Assembly: GCA_018241745.1 (NCBI GenBank)
Contig: JAFEDG010000014.1
Span: forward strand, 1-32,227
DNA: 32,227 bases
Reading direction: 5' to 3'
From: Pseudomonadota bacterium
GTDB taxonomy: Bacteria > Pseudomonadota > Gammaproteobacteria > Burkholderiales > Casimicrobiaceae
Program-made: the position numbers and the translations under genes
Part shown: positions 1 to 9,761 of the stretch, one piece after another
How positions within the stretch are numbered: the first letter of the stretch is position 1
How the letters are laid out: each line of letters starts with the position of its first letter
Notes under the pieces: model-generated
The model's database searches: none
Told to the model about the DNA's origin: nothing
The model's input: only the letters and a program-made list of their open reading frames with translations

Positions 1-512
1 GCGTTGCCGATGCCGCTGAACAGCGACGGGTCGGTCAACGCGCGCTTGAGCGTGTGGTTCTCGGCGACGAGCCGTGCGCCGAACGTCGCGAGGTCGGTAT
101 CGAGCACCTCGACGCCACCGCGCGCGAACGCGGCAAGCGCGTCGGTGCCGGCGACAACGTGCAGCGACGCGCGGCGCTTGCTGCCGGCCTCGGTGAGCAC
201 GAGCGTGCCGTCGCTGAATTCGAAACGCGCCAGCGTGATCCGCGCCGGCGCCTTGGCTCGGCGCGGGATCCACCGCAGCCGCCCTGCGATCATCAGGTGG
301 ATGACGAGGTGCAGGGCGCCGTCGAAGTCGAGCACGATGCGTTTGCCCATGCGCCGCACGTCGAGCACGGTGCGACCGACCAGCGTGTCGATCGGCGGCA
401 CCGCAGTACGAAGCAGGAACGGGTGCGCGAGCCTGACGCCGGCGAGCGGGCGGCCGACGATCCGCGCCGCGAGCGCGTGGCGATAGGCCTCGATGTCGGG
501 CAGCTCGGGCAT
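1..512 (-). CDS. Formamidopyrimidine-DNA glycosylase-like protein (Fpg/Nei family), partial
   Basis: Base-excision DNA glycosylase of the Fpg/Nei family, cut by the left edge so that only the first ~170 residues are visible. The start at 512 gives MPELPDIEAYRHAL, with the family's N-terminal Pro2-Glu3 pair used for Schiff-base chemistry. Lys57 in MGKRIVL matches the conserved DNA-contacting lysine. Near the edge, LTDPSLFSGIGNA matches the start of the helix-two-turn-helix. The C-terminal zinc finger would lie outside the window, so Fpg and a close Nei-like paralogue cannot be separated. The usual HLGMSG stretch reads HLMIAGRL here, a departure from textbook Fpg. It is divergent from argG, with 82 nt between the starts. 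Confidence 0.85.
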   Translation of the reverse strand, partial: MPELPDIEAYRHALAARIVGRPLAGVRLAHPFLLRTAVPPIDTLVGRTVLDVRRMGKRIVLDFDGALHLVIHLMIAGRLRWIPRRAKAPARITLARFEFSDGTLVLTEAGSKRRASLHVVAGTDALAAFARGGVEVLDTDLATFGARLVAENHTLKRALTDPSLFSGIGN

Positions 513-522
513 CCCGGACTAG

Positions 523-1932
<1,410 letters not shown>

Positions 1933-1973
1933 AATTTCCGTTCTGCAGCAAGGAGTTGGGGTCGCGCAATCAA

Positions 1974-1988
1974 TAGGGTCGGACCCTA
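1974..1988 (-). repeat. REP-like palindrome, copy B (at Bug gene stop)
   Basis: TAGGGTCGGACCCTA is the reverse complement of copy A's core. It supplies the stop codon of the minus-strand Bug gene (complement of 1986-1988). With copy A it brackets the 41-nt stretch between the convergent argG and Bug genes. Confidence 0.8.
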
Positions 1989-2975
1989 GTCGACCTTGAG
2001 CCCCAGCCGCTTGATGACCGGCGCCCAGCGCGCCGCTTCACCCGACACGAGCGCGCCGAATTCCTCGGGCGTGCCGCCGATCAGCGCGAAGCCCTGCGCA
2101 TTCATCTTCGCGACGAGCTCGGGGTCCTTGAGGATCGCGTTCATCTCGGTGTTGAGCCGAGCGATTACCGCCTTCGGCGTGGCGGCCGGCACCATGACGC
2201 CGTTCCACGCCAGCGCCTCGAAGCCGGGATACCCAGACTCGGCGATGCTGGGCAGGCCCGGCAACAGCGGAAACGGCTTGGCCGTCGTCACCGCGAGCGC
2301 GCGCAGCTTGCCCGCGTTGATCTGCGCCTGCAGCGGCTGCATGACGGCGAACAGCATCTGCGTCTCGCCCTGCACGGTGGACATCACCGCCGGCGGCGAG
2401 CCGTTGAACGGCACGTGCACGACGTCGATTCCCGCCATCTGCTTGAAGAGCTCCATGTTGAGGTGCGAGGAGCTGCCGTTGCCCACCGACGCGTAGTTCA
2501 GCTTGCCGGGATGCGCCTTCGCGTAGGCGACGAGTTCCTGGACGCTCTTCACCGGCAGCGACGCGTTGACGGCCAGGACATTGGGCTGGCTCGACGTCGT
2601 GATGACGGGCGCGAGGTCCTTCGCGACGTCGTACGGCAGCTTCTGCAGCAGCGGTGCGAATGACAGCGGGCCGTTGTAGCCAAGGACCATCATGTACCCG
2701 TCCGCGGGCGCGTGCGCGACCTCGGCGACGGCGACGGTGCCGCCGGCGGCCGGCTTGTTCTCGACAACGACGGACTGTCCCAGCCGTTGCGCGAGCTTGT
2801 CCGCGATGGCACGGCCCAGCACGTCGATCGAGCTGCCGGCCGGGGCCGTCATCACGAAATGGATCGGCCGGTCCGGCCAGTCGGCGGCCAACGCGGGCGC
2901 GCCGGTGACGACCAGCGCGATCCCCAGTGCAAGTGTCGCCAGCATGTGGCGACGGTGCGAGCCGTGGCGGTTCAT
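1986..2975 (-). CDS. Bug/TctC-family tripartite tricarboxylate transporter substrate-binding protein
   Basis: Periplasmic solute receptor of the Bug (Bordetella uptake gene)/TctC family, about 329 residues. The N-terminus has a basic region (MNRHGSHRRH), a hydrophobic stretch and an ALA-type cleavage site before ADWPDRPI, so it should be exported by Sec. The WPDRPIHFVM opening and the VVVENKPAAGG and LNYASVGNGSSSH segments are family hallmarks. I chose the ATG at 2975 because GAGGAG sits 7-8 nt upstream; a longer frame to 3023 lacks this. No TctA/TctB membrane genes are nearby, so this is an orphan receptor and its ligand cannot be told. It may be co-transcribed with argF and the VOC remnant upstream. 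Its stop lies in REP-like copy B. Confidence 0.9.
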   Translation of the reverse strand: MNRHGSHRRHMLATLALGIALVVTGAPALAADWPDRPIHFVMTAPAGSSIDVLGRAIADKLAQRLGQSVVVENKPAAGGTVAVAEVAHAPADGYMMVLGYNGPLSFAPLLQKLPYDVAKDLAPVITTSSQPNVLAVNASLPVKSVQELVAYAKAHPGKLNYASVGNGSSSHLNMELFKQMAGIDVVHVPFNGSPPAVMSTVQGETQMLFAVMQPLQAQINAGKLRALAVTTAKPFPLLPGLPSIAESGYPGFEALAWNGVMVPAATPKAVIARLNTEMNAILKDPELVAKMNAQGFALIGGTPEEFGALVSGEAARWAPVIKRLGLKVD

Positions 2976-3019
2976 TCGATGTCTCCTCGGTGGTGCGGCG
3001 GCCGTGGGGGCCGCCTTCG

Positions 3020-3175
3020 TCATTCAGGGCGGTGGCACACCGCCTCGATGTTGTGGCCGTCAGGGTCCAGCACGAACGCGCCGTCGCAGGCGGGATGGTA
3101 GTGCCCGCGCACGCCGGGCGCGCGGTGGTTGCTGCGCGCGAATTCGGTGACCGCGATACCGACGTGATCGATCAT
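3020..3175 (-). pseudogene. VOC/glyoxalase-family remnant with in-frame internal deletion
   Basis: A 51-codon frame that begins like a VOC (glyoxalase/bleomycin-resistance) protein, MIDHVGIAVTEFARS, and then jumps directly to the family C-terminus, GHYHP, GAFVLDPDGHNIEAVCH. The middle of the fold, roughly 70-80 residues in typical ~130-residue relatives, is missing, yet the reading frame is intact across the joint. The product cannot form a normal paired beta-alpha-beta-beta-beta fold and is probably non-functional, though it may still be translated. Its ATG overlaps the argF stop by 4 nt (ATGA), so it is translationally coupled to argF. A new short peptide is possible but unsupported. Confidence 0.75.
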
Positions 3176-4101
3176 GCGACCTCCACGCGTCCGCAGACGA
3201 GAAATTCGAGCAGGGCCTTCTGTGCGTGCATCCGGTTCTCGGCCTCGTCCCAGACGACGCTCTGCGGGCCGTCGATCACGTCCGCCGCCACTTCCTCGCC
3301 ACGGTGCGCGGGCAGGCAGTGCATGAACAGCGCGTCCGGGTGCGCCATCTGCATCATCGGCGCGTCGACCATGAAATCCGCGAACGCCGCCTTGCGCGCC
3401 TCGTTCTCCGCCTCGTAGCCCATGCTGGTCCACACGTCGGTCGTGACGAGGTCCGCGCCGCGGCACGCTTCCATCGGGTCGTCGAATTCCGCGAAGTGCG
3501 CGCGGTCGGCGCCGGCGATGCGCGTAGGCTCGAGCCGATAGCCGGCCGGCCCGGACACGTGCACGCGGAAGTCGAACACTGCCGCCGCCTGCAACCACGT
3601 GTAGCAGACGTTGTTGGCGTCGCCGATCCACGCCACCGTGCGTCCGGACAGCGAGCCGCGATGCTCGATGTACGTGTACATGTCGGCCAGGATCTGGCAC
3701 GGGTGGTACTCGTTGGTGAGCCCGTTGATCACCGGCACGCGGGAATGCGCGGCAAAGCGCTCGATGATCGACTGCTCGAACGTACGGATCATCACGACGT
3801 CGACCATGCGCGAGATCACGCGCGCGACGTCCTCGATGGGCTCGCCGCGCGAAAGCTGCGTGTCGCCGCGGTTGAGGTTGATCGCGATGCCGCCCAGCTG
3901 GTTCATGCCGGCCTCGAACGAGACGCGGGTGCGCGTGGAGGCCTTCTCGAACACCATCGCCAGCGTGCGGTCGCGCAGTGGCTGGTAGAGCTCGTAGCGC
4001 TTGAACCGCTCCTTGATCCATCCGGTGCGCGCGAACAGGTAGTCGAGTTCGTCGCGGGAGAAGTCGGACAGCTGGAGGAAGTGGCGGGGTGCGGGCGTCA
4101 T
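3172..4101 (-). CDS. argF: Ornithine carbamoyltransferase (argF)
   Basis: Transfers the carbamoyl group from carbamoyl phosphate to ornithine to give citrulline, the substrate of ArgG. The 309-residue length is normal for a catabolic- or anabolic-type OTCase. The carbamoyl-phosphate loop STRTR is at residues 55-59, HPCQ at 133-136, the ornithine-side DVWTSMG motif at 222-228 and the catalytic HCLPAHRG at 261-268. All key residues are present. It is the first gene of a likely minus-strand set (argF, VOC remnant, Bug receptor), and its TGA overlaps the remnant's ATG. An anabolic role is inferred from nearby argG and from the absence of arcA or arcC. Confidence 0.97.
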   Translation of the reverse strand: MTPAPRHFLQLSDFSRDELDYLFARTGWIKERFKRYELYQPLRDRTLAMVFEKASTRTRVSFEAGMNQLGGIAINLNRGDTQLSRGEPIEDVARVISRMVDVVMIRTFEQSIIERFAAHSRVPVINGLTNEYHPCQILADMYTYIEHRGSLSGRTVAWIGDANNVCYTWLQAAAVFDFRVHVSGPAGYRLEPTRIAGADRAHFAEFDDPMEACRGADLVTTDVWTSMGYEAENEARKAAFADFMVDAPMMQMAHPDALFMHCLPAHRGEEVAADVIDGPQSVVWDEAENRMHAQKALLEFLVCGRVEVA

Positions 4102-4170
4102 CGACGTTCGACGTCGCAGTCAAAAAGCGAGTCTAGCAGAGGCGAGCGGCGCGTCGCGCCGGGCGCCCGG

Positions 4171-5970
4171 TCAGCGGAGCGGACGGTGCATCGCGATCAC
4201 GGTGCGGTCGCGGCCGGCACCCTTGGCTTCGTACAGCGCGTGGTCCGCGGCGGAAATCAGCTCGGGCAATACGTTGCCGTGCTCGGGGAACACCGCGACC
4301 CCGGCCGAGAACGTGAAGCCGGTCAGCGTCTCGCCGCTCCATTCGACCGTGCATTCCCGCAACCGGTCGGCCAGCGCGGCCAGCGCGACCTGCGCGCCGT
4401 CGCCGTCGGTATCCGGCAGTACGATGCAGAACTCCTCGCCACCGTAGCGGCAGACGACGTCGGACGGCCGCAGTGACTGCGAGAACAGGCGGCCGATCTG
4501 CATCAGTACTTTGTCCCCGGCCAGGTGGCCGTGCGCGTCGTTGACGCGCTTGAAGCGGTCGAGGTCGAGCAGCGCGACGGCCAGCGAAGACCCGCGCCGC
4601 AACGTGCCGGACAGCAAGCCCGGCACGACGGAGTCGAGGTAGCGCCGGTTGAAGAGCTGCGTGAGCGGGTCATGCACCGCTTCGCTGGCGAGGCGCGACT
4701 GCAGCTCCTCGACCTCGCGCACCTTGCGCGACAGCTCGTCGTTGAGCCGCTCGAGCTGGCGGTTGAGCGCTTCCGTCTCGCGCCGCTGGCGGTCCGCGCG
4801 ATCGCGCTCGTCGCGCGCATGCCGGATCTCGTGCTCGAACTTGAGCAGGTCGTACTTGACGCTGGCCCGGTGCGTCAGGCGTTCGTTGTTGGCCGCGTAC
4901 AGACGCTGTGAATGCGCGTACGCCTCTTCATAGCGGCCGAGCGCTGCGCAGCGCGTCGCGGCCAGGCCATGCGCCTTGCAGAGCGTCGGCAGGTGCTTCA
5001 AGCGGCGCGCCGCGGCGATGGCGGCATCCAGCGCGCCGAGTGGCGCCGGCCCGGGGTCCTGTGCCGCCTTGACGACCGCGTCCGCCCACAGCGCGTGCAC
5101 CTCGTTGAAGCCACCCGGGTAGGCCTCGAACACACGGTACGCGAGCGCCGCGGCGCTGACCGCGTCGACGAAGCGGTGGTTGTGCGCATAGACCTCGGCC
5201 CCGATCGCGAGATAGTGATTCTGCGCAGCCCGTGGCGCGTGCAGCGACGCGTCGCCCACCATCGTGTCGACTGTCGCGAGTGCGGCAGGGAAGTCGCCGA
5301 GCCCCTGCAGTGCCTCGGCGAGGTTCGAGCGCGCGAACAGCAGCAGCTGCGGATTGTTGAAGCGCGACAGGATCTCGAGCGCGTCCTGCGCGAGTTCGCG
5401 GGCGGGCGCGTAGTCGCCCACGGTCACCAGCGTGGCCGCGAGGTTGGACATCACGGTAGGCAGCTGCGGCGACAGGTCGACGCTGCGCAGCGTCTCCAGC
5501 GCCTGGTAGAGGCAGCGTACCGACTCGTCGATCTGCTCGGCGTAGTAGTACGTGGCGCCCAGCGCGTTCAACAGCCAGAACCGATCCTCCGGCGGGAAGG
5601 TCTGCATCGCCTCGTCGCGCAGCGCGAGGAGCCGGTCGCGCGCCGGCAGGGGAGCCTGCTTGAGGATCAGCAGCCGCGCTTCGCCGATCTGGGCGAGCAA
5701 CTGCCCGCGCCGCTCGCCAGCCGCGGCGAAGTACGTCAGCGCCCGGCCAATGCTGTCCTCCGCCTGGTCAGGACGGGCGGAAAAGAACAGGTCGTTGAAG
5801 GCGAGCGTGAGTTCCGCCCATCCGCGCGTACGCTCGTCGCGCAGGTCGCTCGCGAGCAGCGCACGGGCGCGCGCCAGCGCCGGCCCCGGGTCGCGGAAGT
5901 GCGCCTCCCAGACCGCAAGTCCGGGATCGATCGCTTGTGCTTCAACGTGTGCAGGGGCGGTTGCGGCCAT
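4171..5970 (-). CDS. Diguanylate cyclase with N-terminal helical (TPR-like) repeats
   Basis: Soluble signalling enzyme of about 599 residues predicted to make cyclic di-GMP from two GTP. Residues ~1-370 are alanine- and leucine-rich helical pairs that look like TPR repeats. A strongly charged coiled coil follows (~372-430, rich in R, E and D), then a GGDEF domain from DPLTQLFNRR at 434. The metal-binding aspartates are near 469-471, and the active-site motif is GGEEF at 510-514, expected to be active. An RPSD at 501-504, exactly five residues before GGEEF, fits the RxxD product-inhibition site. There is no signal peptide or membrane segment. The ATG at 5970 is preferred over an upstream TTG at 6003. 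No EAL domain is present. The input signal is unknown. Confidence 0.92.
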   Translation of the reverse strand: MAATAPAHVEAQAIDPGLAVWEAHFRDPGPALARARALLASDLRDERTRGWAELTLAFNDLFFSARPDQAEDSIGRALTYFAAAGERRGQLLAQIGEARLLILKQAPLPARDRLLALRDEAMQTFPPEDRFWLLNALGATYYYAEQIDESVRCLYQALETLRSVDLSPQLPTVMSNLAATLVTVGDYAPARELAQDALEILSRFNNPQLLLFARSNLAEALQGLGDFPAALATVDTMVGDASLHAPRAAQNHYLAIGAEVYAHNHRFVDAVSAAALAYRVFEAYPGGFNEVHALWADAVVKAAQDPGPAPLGALDAAIAAARRLKHLPTLCKAHGLAATRCAALGRYEEAYAHSQRLYAANNERLTHRASVKYDLLKFEHEIRHARDERDRADRQRRETEALNRQLERLNDELSRKVREVEELQSRLASEAVHDPLTQLFNRRYLDSVVPGLLSGTLRRGSSLAVALLDLDRFKRVNDAHGHLAGDKVLMQIGRLFSQSLRPSDVVCRYGGEEFCIVLPDTDGDGAQVALAALADRLRECTVEWSGETLTGFTFSAGVAVFPEHGNVLPELISAADHALYEAKGAGRDRTVIAMHRPLR

Positions 5971-6160
5971 CGTGCTCAAGGCGCGCCGCGCGCATCGCGG
6001 CAACGGGCACCGTTTCCGTGCCTCGCCCGACTATCGTCGAATCGACGTCGTCACGCAAGATTTCGGCCGCCGTTGTGCCGTACAGCGGCGCGCCCCGGCA
6101 ACCGTCGCGTGCGCGGCCCGCTAAACTACGCGCTCGATCCATTCACACTTCAAACCGCCG

Positions 6161-6517
6161 GTGGATGCTGCCCCGGGACTCGACGCCGTGATCTGGGGCC
6201 AGACGCTCGCTGGACGGTCCTTCCGCCCGAGCGACTGGGCCGACCGGCTCGCGGGTGTCACCTCCGCATTCGGCCACGACCGGAAGATCACGTACTCGGC
6301 GCTCGTGCGTCCGGTGAACGTGCGTGGCGTGCGGGCCGTCGTCGTCGGCTCCGGGCTCGCGGCGCTGGAGCCGCGGCTGCACCAGTTCCTGCTCAATTTC
6401 GCGCGCGACAACGAGCTGGTGGTCACGTATGCGGAGCATGCGCTGGCTGCGCCGCGGCTGCTGGTGCCGCCAGGCATGGCGCCGCTGGGGGCTGCGGAGC
6501 CCCAGGAACCGGTCTAG
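6161..6517 (+). CDS. DUF3579 domain-containing protein
   Basis: Small soluble protein (118 residues) that I recognise as the betaproteobacterial DUF3579 family, from VIWGQTLAGRSFRPSDW near the N-terminus, GVTSAFGHDRKITYS in the middle and HQFLLNFARDNELVV towards the end. Function is unknown. The frame opens after a stop at 6122, and the first usable start is GTG 6161; a second GTG lies at 6188. No clear ribosome-binding site marks either, so the start is uncertain. It is divergent from the diguanylate cyclase (190-nt gap) and convergent with rpsT. From memory, its position between argF and rpsT-murJ recurs in betaproteobacteria, which supports a real gene. The C-terminus is alanine- and proline-rich. 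Confidence 0.8.
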   Translation: MDAAPGLDAVIWGQTLAGRSFRPSDWADRLAGVTSAFGHDRKITYSALVRPVNVRGVRAVVVGSGLAALEPRLHQFLLNFARDNELVVTYAEHALAAPRLLVPPGMAPLGAAEPQEPV

Positions 6518-6533
6518 GGCCGGCTGTACAGGA

Positions 6534-6556
6534 CACGGCGCGCGGTACGCGCCGTG
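6534..6556. terminator. Hairpin between convergent DUF3579 and rpsT
   Basis: A 9-bp perfect stem (CACGGCGCG with CGCGCCGTG) closing a 5-nt loop, placed between two convergent genes. Neither strand has a strong U tract, so it may act as a weak bidirectional terminator or only protect 3' ends. Confidence 0.45.
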
Positions 6557-6599
6557 GGTTGCGCCGGGCGCACGCTGCCGTGCGCGGCCGGCGACGGGA

Positions 6600-6863
6600 T
6601 CAGGCCAGCGCCTTGATCGACTGCGCGAGGCGCGACTTGGTGCGCGACGCGAGGTTCTTGTGGACGATCTTCTTGTCGGCGATGCGGTCGATCACCGCTT
6701 GCTGCGTCTGCAGTTCCTTGGTCGCGGCGGCCTTGTCGCCTGCGGTGATCGCCTTGCGGACCTTCTTGATCGCCGTGCGGAGCTCGGACTTGAGGGCGGT
6801 GTTGCGCTGGTTGGTCGCCGCCGCCTGACGTGCGCGCTTGCGGGCTTGCGCGGAATTGGCCAT
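6600..6863 (-). CDS. rpsT: 30S ribosomal protein S20 (rpsT)
   Basis: Small-subunit ribosomal protein that binds 16S rRNA. The 87-residue product has the normal length and composition: the [13 protein letters not shown] start, many Lys/Arg residues and the conserved [16 protein letters not shown] segment near the C-terminus. The ATG at 6863 has an AGGAAG ribosome-binding site upstream. A longer frame extending to 8606 on this strand is only the antisense of murJ. A good sigma-70-type promoter lies about 125 nt upstream, which implies a leader of roughly 118 nt. In E. coli S20 regulates its own translation, so a regulatory leader is plausible, but no specific structure was established here. Confidence 0.97.
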   Translation of the reverse strand: MANSAQARKRARQAAATNQRNTALKSELRTAIKKVRKAITAGDKAAATKELQTQQAVIDRIADKKIVHKNLASRTKSRLAQSIKALA

Positions 6864-6987
6864 GAACGTTCTTCCTGAATTAGGCGGGACCCGGTCCAGC
6901 GGCGCGGCGCATCCGGCAGCCACTGCCTGCCGCAGCCGGACGTTCCTTGCGCGAGGGGCCCCGCATGAGATTCGACAAAGACTTGGG

Positions 6988-7016
6988 ATATTATCCGATT
7001 TTGTCAATGTCTGCAA
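6988..7016 (-). promoter_or_regulatory. Sigma-70-type promoter for rpsT
   Basis: Read on the minus strand: TTGCAG (complement of 7011-7016), a 17-nt spacer, then TAATAT (complement of 6988-6993). It points into rpsT and sits in a locally AT-rich island within GC-rich surroundings. A second -35-like TTGACA (complement of 7002-7007) lies inside the spacer but has no -10 at the right distance. Confidence 0.7.
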
Positions 7017-7079
7017 TACGTTAGCGTGGCGCTCCGGCGGGGTGCCGCGTAGGCATCCCGCAGCGCTCCTCGTGTGTCC

Positions 7080-8618
7080 GTGAACCTCCTCCGCGCCGTC
7101 TCCACCGTCAGCGGGATGACGCTGCTGTCCCGCATCACGGGCCTTGCGCGCGAGAGCCTGAAGGCGAGCTCGTTCGGCGCCGGGCTCGCGATGGATGCGT
7201 TCGAGGCCGCGTTTCGCCTGCCCAACCTGCTGCGCCGGCTGTTCGCCGAAGGCGCGTTCACGCAGGCGTTCGTCCCCATCCTGGCTGAAATCCGCCGCAA
7301 GGAAGGCGACGAGGCGACGCGCGTGCTGGCCGGCAAGGTGGCCGGGCTGCTGCTGCTGGTGCTGCTCGTCGTCAGCGTGCTGGGCGTGGTCGCGGCACCG
7401 TGGCTCGTCTATGTGCTCGCGGGCGGGTTTGCGAGGACGCCCGGCAAGGTGGATCTCACGGCCGTGATGATCCGCATCATGTTTCCGTACATCCTGTTCA
7501 TCTCGCTGACGTCGTTGGCGGGCGGGATCCTGAACATCTATCGACGCTTCGGCATTCCGGCGTTCACGCCGGTATTGCTGAACGTGGCGATCATCGGGGC
7601 GGCGATCTTCCTCGCGCCCCACGTCGACCCTCCGATCCTGGCGCTCGCGTGGGGTGTGGCGCTCGGCGGCGTCGCACAGCTCGCGTTCCAGCTGGCCGCG
7701 CTCGCGCGGATCGGGATGCTCCCGCGGCTGGCGCTCGACCCGCGTGACCCGGGCGTCCGCCGCGTGCTGCGGATGATGGGACCCGCGGTCGTCGGCGTGT
7801 CCGCGGCGCAGATCTCCGCCCTGATCAACACGCAACTCGCCGCGTGGCTCGGCGACGGCCGCATCTCGTGGATCACCTATGCCGACCGGCTGATGGAGTT
7901 CCCCAGCGCGCTGCTCGGCGTCGCGCTCGGCACCGTGCTGCTGCCCTCGCTCGCACGGCACCACAGCGATGCCAACCCCGGCGCATACTCGGAGCTGCTC
8001 GACTGGGGCCTGCGCCTCGCATGCCTGCTCGCGCTCCCGGCGGCCGTGGCGCTGTGGCTGCTCGCGCTGCCGCTGATCACGACGCTGTACCACTACGGGC
8101 GCTTCAGCATCACCGACGTGTACCAGACGCGTGTCGCGCTGCTGGGCTACAGCGTCGGCCTGATCGGCATCATCCTCGTCAAGATCCTCGCGCCCGGCTT
8201 CTACGCGCGCCAGATGGTGCGCACGCCGGTCAAGGTGGCGTTCACGACAATTGTCGTCGCCCAGGGCTCGGCGCTGCTGCTGATGGGGCCGCTCGGGCAT
8301 GCGGGCTTGACGCTCGCGACGAGCATCGGCGCGATCTTCAACGGCACGGTGCTGCTGACGTTGCTGCTCCGGCGTGGCCTGTTCGTGCCGCAGCCCGGGT
8401 GGCCCGGCTTCCTCGTGCGCCTCGGCGTCGCGCTCGTCGTGCTCGCGGGCGTGCTTGCGTTGATGGCAGGCAGTGCGGACACCTGGCTCGCCGCCACGCT
8501 GTGGCAGCGGGCGGCGCGGCTCGCGCTGGTGATCGCCGCCGGCGCGGCCGCGTACTTCGGTGCGCTGGCGCTGCTGGGTTTCCGCGTCCGCGACTTCGCG
8601 CGCCACGAGGCGCCGTGA
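7080..8618 (+). CDS. murJ: Lipid II flippase MurJ (MviN)
   Basis: Inner-membrane MOP-superfamily protein that flips the peptidoglycan precursor lipid II to the periplasm. About 512 residues with roughly 14 hydrophobic segments along its length. The N-terminus [20 protein letters not shown] and the [20 protein letters not shown] segment are diagnostic for MurJ, including its conserved arginines. GTG 7080 gives the family's MNLL start; GTG 7074 would add two residues. Neither has a clear ribosome-binding site. It is divergent from rpsT across a 216-nt gap and nearly abuts the convergent fur gene (13 nt apart). Confidence 0.95.
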   Translation: MNLLRAVSTVSGMTLLSRITGLARESLKASSFGAGLAMDAFEAAFRLPNLLRRLFAEGAFTQAFVPILAEIRRKEGDEATRVLAGKVAGLLLLVLLVVSVLGVVAAPWLVYVLAGGFARTPGKVDLTAVMIRIMFPYILFISLTSLAGGILNIYRRFGIPAFTPVLLNVAIIGAAIFLAPHVDPPILALAWGVALGGVAQLAFQLAALARIGMLPRLALDPRDPGVRRVLRMMGPAVVGVSAAQISALINTQLAAWLGDGRISWITYADRLMEFPSALLGVALGTVLLPSLARHHSDANPGAYSELLDWGLRLACLLALPAAVALWLLALPLITTLYHYGRFSITDVYQTRVALLGYSVGLIGIILVKILAPGFYARQMVRTPVKVAFTTIVVAQGSALLLMGPLGHAGLTLATSIGAIFNGTVLLTLLLRRGLFVPQPGWPGFLVRLGVALVVLAGVLALMAGSADTWLAATLWQRAARLALVIAAGAAAYFGALALLGFRVRDFARHEAP

Positions 8619-8631
8619 CGGCGCGCTCGCG

Positions 8632-9075
8632 CTAGTCGTCGCTGCCCTGCGGCTTGACGCGGTACGGGCAGCGCGTCTTCGTGCAGTCCGCGTACAGGTA
8701 AAGCGCGTGCTCGGTGATGCGGAAGCCGCGATCCTGCGCGATCTTGGTCTGCCGCTTCTCGATCTCCGCGTCGTAGAACTCCTCGACGCGCCCGCACTGC
8801 AGGCACACGAGGTGATCGTGGTGCTTGCCCTCGTTGAGCTCGAACACGGCCTTGCCGGACTCGAAATGGTGGCGCTCGAGGAGGCCGGCCTGTTCGAACT
8901 GGGTCAGCACGCGGTAGACCGTGGCAAGGCCGATGTCCACGCCTTCGGCGAGCAGCATCCGATAGACATCCTCCGCCGTCAGGTGCCGGACCTTCGACTG
9001 CTCGAACAGGTTGATGATGCGCAGGCGCGGCAGCGTCGCCTTGAGCCCGGCGCTCTTGAGGTCATGGCTGGTCAT
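8632..9075 (-). CDS. fur: Ferric uptake regulator (fur)
   Basis: Iron-responsive repressor of the Fur family, about 147 residues from the ATG at 9075. The winged-helix DNA-binding part contains [10 protein letters not shown] (11-20) and the recognition-helix motif ATVYR (51-55). Metal-binding residues are visible as HHDH (85-88), CLQC (91-94) and Cys131/Cys136 near the end. A start at 9099 would add eight residues, but that ATG is so close to the likely -10 region that it leaves almost no leader. It is divergent from bamE and shares the AT-rich promoter core. A similar overlapping fur/omlA promoter arrangement is known in Pseudomonas. Fur rather than Zur is inferred from this context and from the N-terminus. 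Confidence 0.94.
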   Translation of the reverse strand: MTSHDLKSAGLKATLPRLRIINLFEQSKVRHLTAEDVYRMLLAEGVDIGLATVYRVLTQFEQAGLLERHHFESGKAVFELNEGKHHDHLVCLQCGRVEEFYDAEIEKRQTKIAQDRGFRITEHALYLYADCTKTRCPYRVKPQGSDD

Positions 9076-9107
9076 CGGGTCGGCGGGCTTGTGCGGCATG
9101 GTCGGAC

Positions 9108-9113
9108 TATAAT
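9108..9113 (+). promoter_or_regulatory. -10 box of bamE, within the shared fur/bamE promoter region
   Basis: A perfect TATAAT in an otherwise GC-rich gap, 33 nt before the bamE GTG. Its complement, read the other way, gives TATTAT-like sequence oriented towards fur, so the two divergent promoters probably overlap. No strong -35 is visible on either side. Confidence 0.6.
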
Positions 9114-9146
9114 AGCGGCTCCTGCCTGCCATTCCCATCGTCGCTC

Positions 9147-9761
9147 GTGATTCCGGTGTCGCTCCGCCGCTTCGCAACCTGCGCCGCCGCCGCGCTGGCG
9201 CTCGTGCTCGCCGCGTGCCAGACGGTCGACGAGCGCTTTCCCACCGCGCGCAACTGGTTCGTCTACAAGCTCGACATCAACCAGGGCAACTACCTGACCG
9301 CCGACCAGGTGGCGAAGCTGAAGCCCGGCATGACGCAGTCGCAGGTCAAGCTCGCGTTGGGTACGCCGCTGCTGATCGACCCGTTCCACGACGATCGCTG
9401 GGACTACATCTATCGCTTCACGCGCCAGGGCCGCCTGGTCGAGGACCGGCAGTTCCGCGTGTATTTCGTGGATGCCAAGCTTGCCCGCTGGGAAGGCGAC
9501 GAGATGCCGAAGTCGGCGATCGAGATCAATCGCATTGCAGCCCAGATGGCCATCGACCAGCGCGTGCGTCCGAACAAGGGTCCGCTCGAGGCGCTCTACG
9601 ACTGGTTCAAGAATATCGGCAAGAAGCCGCCGGATGCTCCGCCGGCCGATCCGAATCCCGGCTCGAGCAACCCGCCCGCACCCGTTCCGCAGATGGACCA
9701 GGGCCCGTCGCCCAATCCACCGATGAACGACACGCCGGTTCCCATTCCGGCGCCGCAGTGA
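9147..9761 (+). CDS. bamE: Outer membrane assembly lipoprotein BamE (SmpA/OmlA)
   Basis: Outer-membrane lipoprotein of the BAM complex, which inserts beta-barrel proteins. A short signal peptide ends in the lipobox LAAC, placing the lipidated cysteine at residue 24. The SmpA/OmlA domain follows at ~40-125, with [38 protein letters not shown] and a VYF strand. The 204-residue length exceeds the usual ~110-180 because of a proline- and asparagine-rich C-terminal tail (~155-204) that is probably disordered. GTG 9147 is used here; GTG 9156 is an alternative. The TGA overlaps the dapB GTG by 4 bases, so the two are translationally coupled. Confidence 0.93.
   Translation: MIPVSLRRFATCAAAALALVLAACQTVDERFPTARNWFVYKLDINQGNYLTADQVAKLKPGMTQSQVKLALGTPLLIDPFHDDRWDYIYRFTRQGRLVEDRQFRVYFVDAKLARWEGDEMPKSAIEINRIAAQMAIDQRVRPNKGPLEALYDWFKNIGKKPPDAPPADPNPGSSNPPAPVPQMDQGPSPNPPMNDTPVPIPAPQ

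Noticed and set aside
2976..3023. 16-residue N-terminal extension of the first Bug receptor
   Set aside because: The ATG at 2975 has a strong GAGGAG and directly begins a normal Sec signal peptide; the extension would disrupt it.
3023..4123. 367-codon minus-strand frame that reads through argF in another frame into the VOC remnant
   Set aside because: The upstream part is out-of-frame argF; only the last 51 codons, from ATG 3175, have family similarity.
4912..6828. 638-codon plus-strand frame opposite the diguanylate cyclase
   Set aside because: Antisense of the cyclase, running through the promoter region, DUF3579 and the rpsT 3' end; arginine-rich shadow.
6864..8606. Long open frame on the minus strand continuous with rpsT (668 codons)
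   Set aside because: It is the antisense of murJ; only the last 87 codons are real protein (S20), with their own ATG, ribosome-binding site and promoter. High GC keeps stop codons rare.
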